Assembly (NCBI RefSeq): GCF_026745355.1
Contig: NC_079206.1
Location: 29,948,020 to 30,012,019 of the forward strand
Length of the DNA: 64,000 bases
Reading direction: 5' to 3'
Source: Beta vulgaris subsp. vulgaris
Taxonomy: Eukaryota; Streptophyta; Magnoliopsida; Caryophyllales; Amaranthaceae
Positions 11,292-23,900 of the stretch are shown in pieces. Below the pieces are notes generated by a model. It was not told the DNA's origin and searched no databases. It saw only the letters and a list, made by a program, of their open reading frames with translations. Position numbers and translations under genes: made by a program. The first letter of the stretch is position 1; each line of letters begins with the position of its first letter.

Positions 11292-12548
11292 TGACAGGAT
11301 AAAGTCGTATCACCTAATCAAAGGTAGTAATCCTAAAGTCCTCTAACAAATAGTAATCAGGGCAGTAGGGTCGAATCCACAAGGAAAAACAGTGTTCTTT
11401 TCCTTATTGTCAATTAAATCTAGATTATAGGGAACGAGTGTTGTTGGTTATTATACTAAACTAGATAATAACTATATCAAGAATATCAATAATAAAGAGC
11501 CTAGGGTATGGGTTCACCAACGAACAATAATCCAGGATGAAACACAACAATCAATAATTAATAATGCACCGAAACAAGTTGATTTGTTCTCTCGAATCGA
11601 AATCAACCATAGAATGATATTAACGAGCTCTCGCAATTTATTAATACCAAATCTACCTATTGAAACTAGCCTTAATATCAAGTTTATACCTCTCGACGCA
11701 TAACCTAATATTGGAATACTATAGCAATCAAATCTAGCCAAATCAGATTGAATAGAGATAATACATTCAATAGGAATCAACAAACATCATCAAGTATCAA
11801 TACTTTATAAACATCCCTTCACAATTGATTATGGATCCCCTAAATCCTAAAAATAGACTACTAAATAATATTTGAAGCAAACATACTCATGGTGAAATAA
11901 GTAAACATGATGAATAAATAATTAAGAACTAAACAAGAATAATAAGAGAAGAGAAGGAATACCAATTGTAGAACCAATCTTGCAAAATTAACGCTTCTAT
12001 CGAAAATTCAATGTAAAATGAGAAAAACTAATATTAGGGTTCTTAGATAATTCAAACGTGCTTCGAAACTAAAAGTTGAAACTATCGTAAATAAAATGTA
12101 GCCCCTCAATTCTAAAAGGATAAGTATTTATATATCCATCAAAATCTAGCGCAACACGCGCTCAAAAATGCCTTAAAAGATCTCGCCTGACTAACCCAGG
12201 TGGATTTCTCCCGACCGGGCCCGCAAATAGAATTTTCTGGCTTCTTTCAAGTCTCAGAATATGGCTAAGTTAAGTCGCCCTACCAACCCGGGCGAGTGTC
12301 GCCTGGTCGGGCCATCAGCTTTTGACGCCCAAAATCCGATCTTCAAAGTATCACAACTTCTGCGTTATTTGTCGGAATTGAGCAAATGACCACTCCTTGG
12401 AAATCTCTTGAACCATAGAATCCAACTCATGAAAAGTGATCGCGCTCCTAAAAATACATCATCTCTTGTAGTGGTATAAAAGAATAGGAAATGCACCAAA
12501 ATATGCTAATTCCTATAATAATCAATCTGAGACTACAAACACACTACA
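11292..12548 (-). repeat. 5' LTR of the Athila element
   Basis: The inner edge is firm: on the top strand TGACAGGATAAAG starts next to the primer binding site spacer. The outer edge is inferred at 12548 from a TG start on the minus strand (TGTAGTGTGTTTGTAGTC); no second LTR is in view to confirm it. A minus-strand TATA-like motif lies at about 12123-12135. Length about 1.26 kb is normal for Athila. Confidence 0.65.
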
Positions 12549-13127
12549 AGGAGCACATTAGTACTAGAAATGGCTCCGAAGAGCGCAATTAAGACCAATA
12601 ATTCATGAGGGACAGGGGTATAAACTCTATATAAAATAGACATATCAGTACATCGCAAGATCTTGAATTCAATGAGGATCAAATTTGATTTGTAGCTTGT
12701 AGCACTCAAAGAGATACATCCTAAGGTGAGTGCTTGTTCTACAATATTGGAGGATGATTTTAATATCTTAATAAATATTTGTTAGTTGCTCATGTTGTTG
12801 GAGCATGTTAATTAAGGTTTACCTATGAGAGTAAGCAGTTTGGTTGTTCCACCAAGTTTGGGGCTTGGAACGCTCATGAATCAGATATGGACTGAAGGCG
12901 AATAAAGGAGTTATTATGTACATGTGTACGTGCTTGTGTAAGCTTGTGTGTGTAGCACCTTTATTTTTTCGCATGATTAGGTGATTCGAAGCTTAGTCAA
13001 TCACTTGAATTGAAAGCTTGTAAAGAATGTTATACTAAGTGTAAATTTATTCTCTAAGACATTTTCATTTATGCACAAGTCTAGTTGTTTTATCTTGTTT
13101 GCAAGTTGATAGACTTTAATGCATTTA
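12549..13127. other. Unassigned intergenic sequence
   Basis: No open frame or terminal motif recognised. It may be decayed retroelement sequence flanking the Athila LTR. Confidence 0.4.
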
Positions 13128-14667
13128 TCTCTATTATATAAGGGAAGAAGGGAGCTATGGTGTCCTCTTTTGAACTGACTATTTTACCCCCCTTCCCTTT
13201 CTAAATTACAAAAGGAATCTCAAAATTAAAATCGGAACTCAAAAGATTGAAGGCTAAACCAAAATATATACTGATCATTACTTTCCTAAACTTTGAATAC
13301 CTTTTCAACGGTTCAAAATATAATTACAACTAAAACAAGGAAAATCTCCCTTATCATCACACCATTTTGATCAAAAGTTGAGTCAAAGGAGGATTTTGAG
13401 CAAATCTCAATCCGACAACATCGACAGAGGGCTTTTCCAAACATATGTCCCAGCAATTTTTGCCTCTTTCAATCGTTGTAATCTCTATTATATAAGGAAA
13501 GAGCAGCTACGGTGTCCTCTTTTGAACTGACTATTATGCCCCCCTTTCCTTTCTAAATTACAAAAGGAATCTCAAAATTAAAATCGGGACTCAAAAAAAC
13601 TACCGAAAATAAATTTAACACTAACTCACAAATCACTTAAAAGAAGAAACTTTACAAATCACTCATACAATTAAGAAAATCATGTTATAAAAATCACGCA
13701 AATCACTCAAATAATCAGAAAACTTTATTAAAACTTAAAATTAATATACAAAGTAAAACTAATAACCTAGAACGTCAATACATACAAAAACATTTACTAC
13801 AAAAATTTACTTACAAATCACTGTTCTCAAGAACTATTCACAATTACATACTCAGAAAAGTTACCTATAAACACAAATTTGAAAAAAGCATAAGATTTTG
13901 ACGGCGATATCGCACATTCATCCATCGACAATTTGTGAACTTCAAAAAAGGTACATAATTCTTTTAAACTTCAAAATTATTTCACATTGGTTGAAATAAA
14001 CAATAGCAAATTAGTTGACTGTTATGTAATTAAAAAAATGGAGATGACAACAATGAGTTCAAAAGGGCTTTTATACAATCAGACTTAAATTTAATTCATT
14101 TTCATATAAAACAAATTTAGTTTTTTTCAAAAAAAATGCCAATATTAAAATTTTTGCCCATAACTTTTGCAAAAAGTCCATGTTCAGAAATAAATTTTGA
14201 AAAACAAAACAATATCAAACTTTTTGCGAACAATTTTTGCAAAAATCCATTTTCAGAAAAAAAAAAACTAAATCAATTTGCGAAAAGTAACGATTTTTGT
14301 TTTTCTAAAAAAAAAATCCAATATCAAATTGTGTATGAAAAAATCAAAATTTCATTTCAATATAATTGAAGCTAAAGTGTTAAAATTTAGAAAAGGACAA
14401 AAATTGAAAGATGAAATTTTATAAATATCAATGTATGCACACATAATTTAGAAGTTAGACAAGGAAAAAATATTGAGGTGTATTTGTAGTGAAATCATAA
14501 TTTAGAAGTTAGACAAGGAAAAAAATTATTTACTTTTTCATAGTGTTTCCTATATATAATGAAACTTTTACATATATTTGGACCTATCTCTTTTATTATA
14601 TATGCGATTAATTATCAAGGTAAAAAGGTTTATGTAAAATATCATTCAAGAATTAAAGTACAACATA
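13128..14667 (+). mobile_element. Two Helitron-like 5' ends in tandem
   Basis: TCTCTATTATATAAGG occurs at 13128 and again at 13482, each preceded by A, and the next ~110 bp of the two copies are nearly identical (both contain GGTGTCCTCTTTTGAACTGAC). The second copy also resembles the complete Helitron at 14668 further in (shared GTCAATACATAC segment). I found no separate 3' hairpin/CTAG end for either, so they look like truncated or nested copies upstream of the complete one. The interval also has internal direct repeats, for example around 14441 and 14497. Confidence 0.6.
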
Positions 14668-15279
14668 TCTCTATTATATAAGGGAAGGGGGGCATGTTGT
14701 CCCGAATGAAATTTTACCCCTTTTTCCGTTAAAATTACAAATCCACTTACAAACCAAAGGGAGATTCAAATAAAAATATTGGAAATAAAATTATAATCAC
14801 TCACAAGTCAACTTAAATCATAGAATTGCATAATTTACATTATACAAATCACTCAAATGATAAAACTTTACAAAAACCAAAAAATTAACTTACAAACTAC
14901 AACCAATACACTACAACGTCAATACATACTCACAAAAATTTGACTTGAAATCCAAGTGTCCACTTTCTTCTCAATATTTGAAGTAGTGTACTTAATCTAA
15001 AAATCAACTAAAAAATTATAATATTAGAAATCATAGATAAATTCAATAAAATTTCTATTTTCCTCATAGAATTTTGACCTTGAAAAGTTTTTTTTTTTTA
15101 AAAAAAAAGACGGGTGAGAGACTTAAGTGACAGAGACTAAACCAATTAAATTTTGTAACTAAAAATAATTATATTTTGTATGTCTAATGTTCAAATTTTG
15201 ACTTTTACATAAGTTGAAAAAAACCGAGTTTCTATCTTGAAAAGAATTCAAGCACGCATCGCGTGCAAAAAAATACTAG
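14668..15279 (+). mobile_element. Non-autonomous Helitron (612 bp)
   Basis: It begins TCTCTATTATATAAGGG, ends with a GC-rich hairpin (GCACGC-AT-GCGTGC, 15252-15266) about 10 bp before a terminal CTAG, and sits between A (14667) and T (15280). These are the Helitron hallmarks: 5' TC, 3' CTRR with hairpin, insertion between A and T with no duplication. There is no Rep/helicase gene, so it would need a partner. A second copy of the family lies inverted at 32779-33363. Confidence 0.85.
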
Positions 15280-15280
15280 T

Positions 15281-15960
15281 ATACTATAAATGGAGGAGGA
15301 TTTCTGGAAGATTTATAGTTAAATGTGTCAGTTGATAATATGTGATGATTATGTTTTCATGTTATGGTGTGATGAAACATAGTTAGAAAAAAGAAAACGT
15401 GATGATCAGTGAAACACTAACATGATGCGTGCCACACATGCATGGTGCGTGCCGCGCACAATATTGCATGTGGCGCATGGTGCTGCATGCCACACACTGG
15501 TTGCCCACATCATTGCCTTTGCAAATCTTTTGTTGATCAGGAAGATTGGTGCGCCAACACCTGATTGTATAGTGACCCGCACCATACTGACGAGACACTT
15601 TGTCTCGTGAAATGATGCATGTCTCTTTGTGTCGAACGATGTATCATTTCAACATTTTCTTTTGTAAATATTTCCTAGTATATATAGGGAGATGTTATAT
15701 ATGGAATGGGGTTAGATTCATTCACATACATGCTTAAGGAGTTTTATTTCTAGACTTCTCTCCTTGTTCATTGTAAAACACAACCCTTCAAACACATTGT
15801 AATGTATGTAGTTTTTCATCAACCAAACTCCATAGTTTCTTCTTAGTATCTCATAAGAGTTTGTCGTGTAGCTCGTTGATCATTGTGGGTCGGTAAAATT
15901 ATTGTAGGAAAGAATATTACTACATGCTCGGAAGTACCATTTGGTTTCCCACAAGATACA
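15281..15960. repeat. Possible solo LTR or LTR fragment
   Basis: There is a TATATATAGG box at about 15680, then an R/U5-like stretch with a CATTGTAAAACACAACCC poly(A)-type region and an end at ...TTTCCCACA. An imperfect GTGCGTGCC/GCGCATGG-rich stretch at 15420-15500 may be its U3. No target-site duplication was found, so the limits are guesses. Confidence 0.3.
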
Positions 15961-16270
15961 TATACATACACATCTAAAAGAAAAGGGGCGCAGGGGTTAG
16001 GGGTCTGCGATTAGTGGGTGTGGGGGAGGGGTGGGAACTGCTGCAACAATGAGATTGGGAGAGGTGGTCAAAAGGGTTGGAGGAGGAGGTTTAACTCGTG
16101 AGATAAGGGATAGTCGCAGGGGTGGGTTTGGGGGTACTCGCGAGGTTTGGGGGTGTGGGAGGCGATGGTGTGGGTGGGGGAGGGGGAGTTAGAATAATTA
16201 GTGTTAGGGAATTAGTGTTAGGGAGTTAGGATAATTAGTGTATTAGGGTTAGGGGGTTAGGGTGGAGAGA
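15961..16270. repeat. G-rich sequence with degenerate TTAGGG-like repeats
   Basis: G-rich on the plus strand. From about 16190 to 16262 GTTAGGG and TTAGGG units recur in a degenerate array. It could be an old interstitial telomere-like patch or a simple minisatellite. Confidence 0.45.
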
Positions 16271-17123
16271 GGGGTCAATGCCAAAGTTGTAAATAATAGC
16301 AAACACCAATTTAATGTTCGTTAAGAAAAAGAAAAATGGTAAATGTTTTTTTTGGAAATTCATGGGTATATGGTGGGATATCTGAAACACTTGGGGGTAT
16401 ATGGTGAATGATTAAATTATTTGTTAGGGATATATTGTTTAAAAAATTGTAAAATATAAAATAGAAGTGCAAATCCTCTATTTGCGTTAAGTTCTTTTTT
16501 AAAAATTATTTTATTTATTATTAAATGAAAATTAATGAGAGATAAAATGAAATTAAAAGTATTTTCGATTATTTAATATAATATTAAATCTCTTACTTTT
16601 CTAAAAATGTATGATTATATAGATTCATAAACAATGTTTTATCACTCTATCCTTCCCACAATATAATGTTGTTTTCGCATCTTTTACGTGTAGCATATCG
16701 TATAGATTGTATTTGATGCTTATATCGCGTAGTTAATGATTTTTAAACAGAAATACCAAACAACATTAACTGGAAATTTTGTGTAAATTTAATATTTGAA
16801 CCAATAAAATGAACTTTAATAAACAAAACCAACCAATATGATTACAATAAATTAAAGTAAATAATTAAATAGAATATATCCAATAGACACTATATTTTGA
16901 ACATTTAAAATGGAAAGCAAGTACTATAATTTGGGAAGGAGGGAATAATTATAAATTTGTTAAAAAAAAATCTTAAAAATTATTTATAATAACTATTATA
17001 AGCAATATTAGTTTTGGTTAGAGATCATGTCATATCTAGAAACATATATCTGTAATTGGAAAAAAAAACATTTGGTAGATTGCATTTATTTAAAGCATGC
17101 CTGATCACCTTTTTAATAAACTG

Positions 17124-17181
<58 letters not shown>

Positions 17182-17687
17182 ATATATATATATATATATA
17201 TACTCTTTCCTAACCCACACAATAAAAATGTGTGTTTCGAGATTCAAACCCATGACCTCTCTTTTGATATGCTAATGCACTAACTAACTAAAGTACAATA
17301 CTCATGTTGGTCTTTGTTGGAGAAAAAATCATTTAGAGACGATGTATTATTTCTATTTTTGAAGAATTGAAATACACGTTGATAAATAATCTAAGATGTA
17401 TGTATCGTTCGGGACAAGAAATAGTTCTATATTAAAAATCAATATCATGGCGTTTATTAGTCTTTTGAGTTAGTCATCTTTTATATTATATTATTTTTTT
17501 AGATACAAACCCTTTTCATTTGATAAAACTATGCATATTCACACCAATAAGTTTATACAGAGAGAATTGAAGAAAAGCCTTTGAGAATTCTCATAAGAAA
17601 CACTTATTTTTAGTCATTTTAGGAATAATCGGGGATCTTACTTTACAAAGGGAAAAAATTGAACCTTCATAAGGGAGGACTTCTAAC
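16271..17687. other. AT-rich intergenic sequence upstream of the PSY-like gene
   Basis: No gene seen. It contains a long (AT)n tract (17126-17202) and AT-rich unassigned sequence. The short frame across the (AT)n tract is a repeat translation, not a gene. Confidence 0.5.
17126..17202. repeat. (AT)n microsatellite
   Basis: About 77 bp of AT dinucleotides with one TTATT interruption. Confidence 0.95.
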
Positions 17688-17876
17688 TAGGACCGGCAAA
17701 ATTTGATCCAATTCGAGAATCTGACTTGAACTTAACTCGAAATAAGCGTGTTCGGGTTGAAATTTCTGACCTGTTTAGGTAAACGAGTTGGATTCGTATT
17801 TGAGATACTAACTCGTTTATGTAAACAAGTCGACTTGAATTCGACCCGATCCGACCCTACTTAATTACCAACCCTA
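17688..17876. mobile_element. hAT-type MITE (189 bp) in the PSY-like promoter
   Basis: Terminal inverted repeats are imperfect (TAGGACCGGCAAAAT at the left; TAGGGTTGGTAATTA when the right end is reversed). It is flanked by a perfect 8-bp duplication CTTCTAAC (17680-17687 and 17877-17884), the hAT signature length. It has no coding capacity. Its right edge is about 35 bp from the TATA box of the PSY-like gene. Confidence 0.8.
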
Positions 17877-17910
17877 CTTCTAACTCATTAAACCAACCTT
17901 AATTTTTATG

Positions 17911-17925
17911 TATATAAATATAAAT
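17911..17925 (+). promoter_or_regulatory. TATA box of the PSY-like gene
   Basis: TATATAAATATAAAT lies about 40-50 bp upstream of the start codon at 17963, giving a short leader if transcription starts about 30 bp downstream. Motif and position only. Confidence 0.6.
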
Positions 17926-17962
17926 AGTCAATTGTAACGCCTCAATTCACTCTTTCGAAAAG

Positions 17963-20900
17963 ATGGAAAATAAAGCTTTTGTTCTCTTTGTTCTTGGATT
18001 TACTTTCGTTCATTGCGTTCTTTCGATTCCTGCTTCAAATCCCAGTAAGACTTACTAACTAGTTTCTACATACAAGTTCTCATCATCTAGCATTTTAGTT
18101 GATTGTTCTGTTCTACGGTATCTACAGGAAGTCTTAGAATAAGCAAGCAGTCATTAGTCCATGATTTACTTGCCGATACTCCCAAGGTTCGTTAACAGTC
18201 TCCTTTTATACAATTACCTTGTCTTTATGCATGTAATTTTTTCAGAAAGACATGTTTATAAAATTGGATGTGGGACGACTAAGGTTACCTTTTCCTTGTC
18301 TTCTGATAAACAATTGTGAAACTAAAACACACCTTCATATATGATAGGAGAGGTAGGTTCTTCTTTATCACAAAGCAAATAATTATTGTTTTCAGATCGG
18401 TATATCAATTGACTTTGAGATCTTATAGTGAATTTTCAAGGTTTTGGACCAGGGAAGTATGAAATCACACTTTTACAATATAAAAACATATGTAAAAATA
18501 TTTTCCTCGTATATATATCTTTTTTTTTTTTTTTAGGGGACTCGTATATATATCTTAAGAGTATCATTAATAGATTTGTTATATGAAAAACTAATATACC
18601 GTTTCTCTGGAAAAAATTATAACTCTTTATTTTGAATATAGATATTTATTCCCTCCGTCTCATGATATTGTTTGTTTTCTTTTTTGAGGTTAAAGTTTAA
18701 AATATTTGATCAAATATTCTCATTAATATATACAAAAATAAAAAAAATTACTCATATATGATCTTGTTAGGTTTGCCTTAATATGTACTTTCAAGATATC
18801 AACTTTTTTATTAATACGAAAATGAAGATTTTGAAGATCAAAGTTATATCTTAGAGACCGTGCAAAATAAAATAAATACTATATCATAGGACGGAGTGAG
18901 TAATAACTAAATAAAGCAAAATTTGATTAAAAACTTAATATTATGGAAAGATGTGATAACCAACTTGTGTTTTAAATTCTAATTGATCAAGATCTAAATT
19001 AGTATTTACATGTTCTGAATTTCGATTCATATCCCCTTGCAGATGTAGTTGTGAATCGTGAAAAATCAACTAGTTTTAAGCTGCTGAATTTCTTAATCTA
19101 CATTTAATAGGTTGCAATTGTGTCGATATTCGTTCTTTTCTCACTTTTAGTTTCTCCATTAATGCTACATTAAGAAGCATGTTACATTATCAGTTAGATG
19201 ATGAGGGAAGAAAAATTAGAAGATGAGTAACCAAAAATATTATTATATTGTTTCACTAGTAGAATAAATGCTTATTGCTTTATTGTTGCGGTTATTGAGT
19301 GGCCTATTGCAGCGATTTTGTCCGCGCAACAATTAAGGAGGCAGCAATATGTAATTATTATATGGAAAAATTGTTAGAAACTACCTATTAAAGACACTTT
19401 TTTAAAAAAAATACTACCTTATATCATGTTTATTTTACAAAACTACCTTATAAGCGGAAAAACTTTAAAAAGCACTACCAAATTCAGAATTTACTAACCA
19501 TGGTTAACTATTTCCTCAAATTATCATTCTAATATAAGATTACTAAACTACCCAACCCCTCTTTGCTAATTTCTCTCACAGGAGCGTTTAACTATTGAAT
19601 ACTCCCTTAAATCGTTTGTGTAATTTCTTCTCCAACCTTTTGCTTCACCAATTAATTCTTCATTATGAGTAACAAAAGCAGATAGAAATTGGGTTTTGGG
19701 TCATGAATTGATGTCGTTGATGATGATGAAGAATATGGTTTGATGATGGTGCAAAGCTTGCCCTACTAGACACTTTTACTGCTGGTTTGTTTTTGAATTT
19801 GACTTTTGGGGGAGAGAAGGTGTGCTTGTGCTTGCCACATGTATATTTAGAGATAGAGCATCAAGTGATCAAGAAAGTGATGATATCGTAATTGTAACGT
19901 ACTGAATTTAGGGGGTATTTTCATAATCTTATATTAGAGGGATAATTGGAGGGAGTAGTTAACCATAGTTAGAAAATTATGAATTTGGTAGTGCTTTTTA
20001 AAGTTTTTCCACTTATAAGGTAGTTTTGTAAAATAAACATGATATAAGGTAGTTTTTTTTAAAAAAGTGTTTTTAATAGGTAGTTTCTAACAATTTTTCC
20101 TTATTATATTGCTGCGGCGGTTTTAAACCGCAGTAATATTTGAACATATTGCTGCGGTTTCTGGGTAAAACCGCAGCAATATATATATTTTATATTAGAT
20201 TCATAAAGTATATTGTTGCGGTTTAATACCGCAACAATATGCTATATTTAATAATAAAAAATAGATATATTGTTGTGGTTTCTTGGGAAAACCGCAGTAA
20301 TAGGTACAGGTGTAATTAAATTCGAAAGATAAAAAAATTCAGAATAATAGCAAAAAAATCAGAAACTTCCACCAGAAAATGAAATGATATTAACAAAGAA
20401 AAAAATAATGATAAGAAAAATGAACAAAGTCGAAAACAATTATAAAAAAACTGAAAGAAAAAAATTTGAGATATACAAAAATTACAAGAAACTAGAATTA
20501 CACTACCTAAACAAAAGAGCAAAAAATCTGAAACAATAAAAACAAAAATAAAAATATGCAAGAATTCACATAATAGGAAGAATTAAAACTGTCATCCAAA
20601 TTCCAAGGTTATGCTAAAATGAAATTAACCTATTAAAAAAAAAAAAAAAAAAAAACTGAATCTAAAATTTATCTGGAACTTTAGGAACTTAGACATAGAG
20701 TATATTTTATTTAGAACTAGAATTTTTTTTTACATACCGAAATTTTTTTTTTCGGAAATCTCGAAGGTTCGAATTTTTTTTTCGGAAAATACATGGGCTC
20801 GGAATTTTTTTCGAATATTAAGTCCGAATTTTTTATTTATTCTCGAGTCAAAATTTTTATTTTTTTCCGAAAATTCAGAGGTTCAAATTTTTTTTTATTA

Positions 20901-23900
20901 CTCGAAATTTTTTTTCAGGCACTTAAGTAATATTATTTATAAAAGTGTCTGCATTATTTTTCATGCTTTTAAGGTTTATAGTATTGCATTGTGAGAATGG
21001 GTAGTATAGGAAGGACATATAAGATAGTAACATTATATCCTTGCATTAGAAAGTTAGTTCAGCATCATTATTATTTTTCTTCCCTGCAAATAGTACATAT
21101 TGTCATTTCTTCCTGTGATGATGATGCATTATATTATTATACTTTCATGCTATGATGCATGAATATTTTTCCTTCCTGCTAACTGTTTACATTTTCTTGT
21201 CTGTAAGTGTTATATGTCCAAACCTTTGTTTTTGTTTACCCTATTATTTTGTGAGAACACGTTAGAGAGTGCTAAACCACTATGGTTTATTGTGTTGTAG
21301 CTCTTCAATTATGGCTCATAACCTAGGAAGCTATTTTAACATTCTGAGCGACGATGAAGTCGACGAGTTACATGCACCTAACAACCATAGAGAGTATACA
21401 AATCTACACTGGACGATGCGATGCATCTTAAGAAGAGGGTTGCCTAGTGATGATGAGATGATATTAGAAATGGACCATACTCGAGGCACCACTAGGGAAG
21501 ATATCTACCATGCTTACTTCAGGTATGAATCGGAGACTGTACCTGAAGAAGATGAGGATATCATACTCATTAGAAGATCAAAAATACAAAGGAAATTCAT
21601 TGATTATGATGCGGATGGGGAAGAAGAGAATTTTGAAGATGCTACATTCCTGCCTAAACAGTATAAGGAAGCTGAGGATAAAGACAGCAATGTAGGGCCA
21701 TAGGTTTTATATATATACTTATATTTATTTATATATACAGATATACATAAGATATTAGTCATATAAATAATGTTGGAGTGTGCCAACAAGGACAAAGGAG
21801 TTTTATAGAGTTATTATTTTAGGAGAAATATAGATACTATAAATTTAAAAATAAAAATAATATAATAGTATTTATATTTTTCCTAAAATAATAACTCAAT
21901 AAAACACCTTTGTCCTTGTTGGCACACTCCAACATTATTCCTATGACTAATATCTTATGTATATCTGTATATATAAAAAAAAATATAAGTATATATATAT
22001 AACCTATGACACTACATTGCTGTCTTTATCCTCAGCTTCCTTATACTGGTAAGGCAGGAATGTATCATCATCAAAATCCTCTTCTTCCCCATCCGCATCA
22101 TAATCAATGAATTTCCTTTGTATCTTTGATCTTCTAATGTGTATGATATCCTCATCCTCTTCAGGTTCAGTCTCCGATTCATACCTGAAGTAAGCATGGT
22201 AGATATCTTCCCTAGTGGTGTCTCGAGCATAGTCCATTTCTAATATCATCTCATCATCACTAGGCAACCCTCTTCTTAAGATGCATCACATCGTCCAGTG
22301 TAGATTTGTATACTCTCTATGGTCGTTAGGTGCATGAAACTCGTCGACTTCATCGTCGCTTAAAATAATGGGGTTAAAATAGCTTCTTAGGTTATGAGCC
22401 ATAATTGAAGAGCTACAACACAATAAACCATAATGGTTTAACACTCTCTAACGTGTTCCCACAAAATAATAGGGGTAAACAAAAACAAAGACATGAACAG
22501 ATAACACTTGCAGGCAAGAAAATGTAAACAATTAGTAGGATGGAAAAATATTCATGCATCATAGCAGGAAAGCATAATAATATAATGCATCATCACAGGA
22601 TAAAATGACAATATATACTATTTGCAAGGAAGAAAAATAATAATAATGCTGAACTAACTTTCTAATGAAAGCATATAATGTTGCTATCTTATATGCCCTT
22701 CCTATACTACCCATTCTCACAATGCAATACTATAAACCTTAAAGGCATGAAAAATAATGCAGACACTTTTATAAATAATATTATTTAAGTGCCTGAAAAA
22801 AAAATCGAGTAATAAAAAAATTTTCGAACCTCTGAATTTTCGAAAAAAAATAAAAATTTCGACTCGAGAATAAAACACTTGCAGGCAAGAAAAAGTAATC
22901 AGTTAACAGGAAGGAAAAATATTCATGCATCATAGCAGGAAAGTATAATAATATAATGCATCATCACAGGAAGAAATGACAATATGTACTATTTGCAGGG
23001 AAGAAAAATAATAATGATGTTGAACTAACTTTCTAATGCAAGCATATAATGTTGCTATCTTATATGCCCTTCCTATACTACCCATTCTCACAATGCAATA
23101 CTATAAACCTTAAAGGCATGAAAAATAATGCAGACACTTTTATAAAAAATATTATTTAAGTGCCTGAAAAAAAAATCGAGTAATAAAAAAATTTTCGAAC
23201 CTCTGAATTTTCGAAAAAAAATAAAAATTTCGACTCGAGAATAAAACACTTGCAGGCAAGAAAAAGTAATCAGTTAACAGGAAGGAAAAATATTCATGCA
23301 TCATAGCAGGAAAGTATATAATATAATGCATCATCACAGGAAGAAATGACAATATGTACTATTTGCAGGGAAGAAAAATAATAATGATGTTGAACTAACT
23401 TTCTAATGCAAGCATATAATGTTGCTATCTTATATGCCCTTCCTATACTACCCATTCTCACAATGCAATACTATAAATCTTAAAAGCATGAAAAATATTG
23501 CAGACACTTTTATAAATAATATTACTTAACTGCCTGAAAAAAAATTTCGAGTAATAAAAAAATTTTCAAACCTCTGAATTTTCGGAAAAAAATAAAAATT
23601 TCGACTCGAGAATAAAAAAAATTCGGACTTAATATTCGAAAAAAAATTCCGAGCCCATATATTTTCCGAAAAAAAATTTCAAACCTTCAAGATTTTCCAA
23701 AATAAAAAATTTCGGTATATAAAAAAATTCTGGTTCCAAAAAAAATATACTCTATGTCTAAGTTTTCGAAATGAATACGTAGGAGCAATTCTATGGTTTC
23801 CTTCAAATAACTAATAAGCTAGCTAGCTAGTTAGACACCTATAAGTCTTAAAATAACCTAAAGCTCCCAGATAGTTAGTGTGCCGCAAAGTTTTTTTATA

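Larger units (their letters stand above)
4805..12548 (-). mobile_element. Athila-type Ty3/gypsy retrotransposon, minus strand, 3' end cut off by another insertion
   Basis: Read on the minus strand the order is LTR (12548-11292), tRNA-Asp-type primer binding site, gag, protease, reverse transcriptase, RNase H, integrase, then an extra ORF after integrase resembling the ATHILA ORF-1 family. That gene order and the Asp primer site are diagnostic of Athila. All genes are broken by stops and frameshifts. The element ends abruptly at 4805, where the chromovirus LTR begins, so its 3' end and second LTR should lie beyond the other side of that chromovirus, outside the window. Confidence 0.85.
20689..23765. 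repeat. Large internal palindrome of the CACTA element
   Basis: The left arm (about 20689-21845) recurs inverted at about 21868-23765 around a short AT-rich centre. The right arm is longer because a 371-bp segment is present three times there and once on the left; subtracting the two extra copies gives arms of about 1.15 kb each. A transcript across this would fold into a long hairpin. Confidence 0.85.

Noticed and set aside
17056..17283. 75-codon frame across the (AT)n tract
   Set aside because: Mostly Ile-Tyr repeats from the microsatellite.
18245..18442. Two possible extra exons of the PSY-like gene (18245-18282 and 18397-18442)
   Set aside because: The first would shift exon 3 out of the PSY frame; the second has an in-frame stop. 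The three-exon model needs neither.
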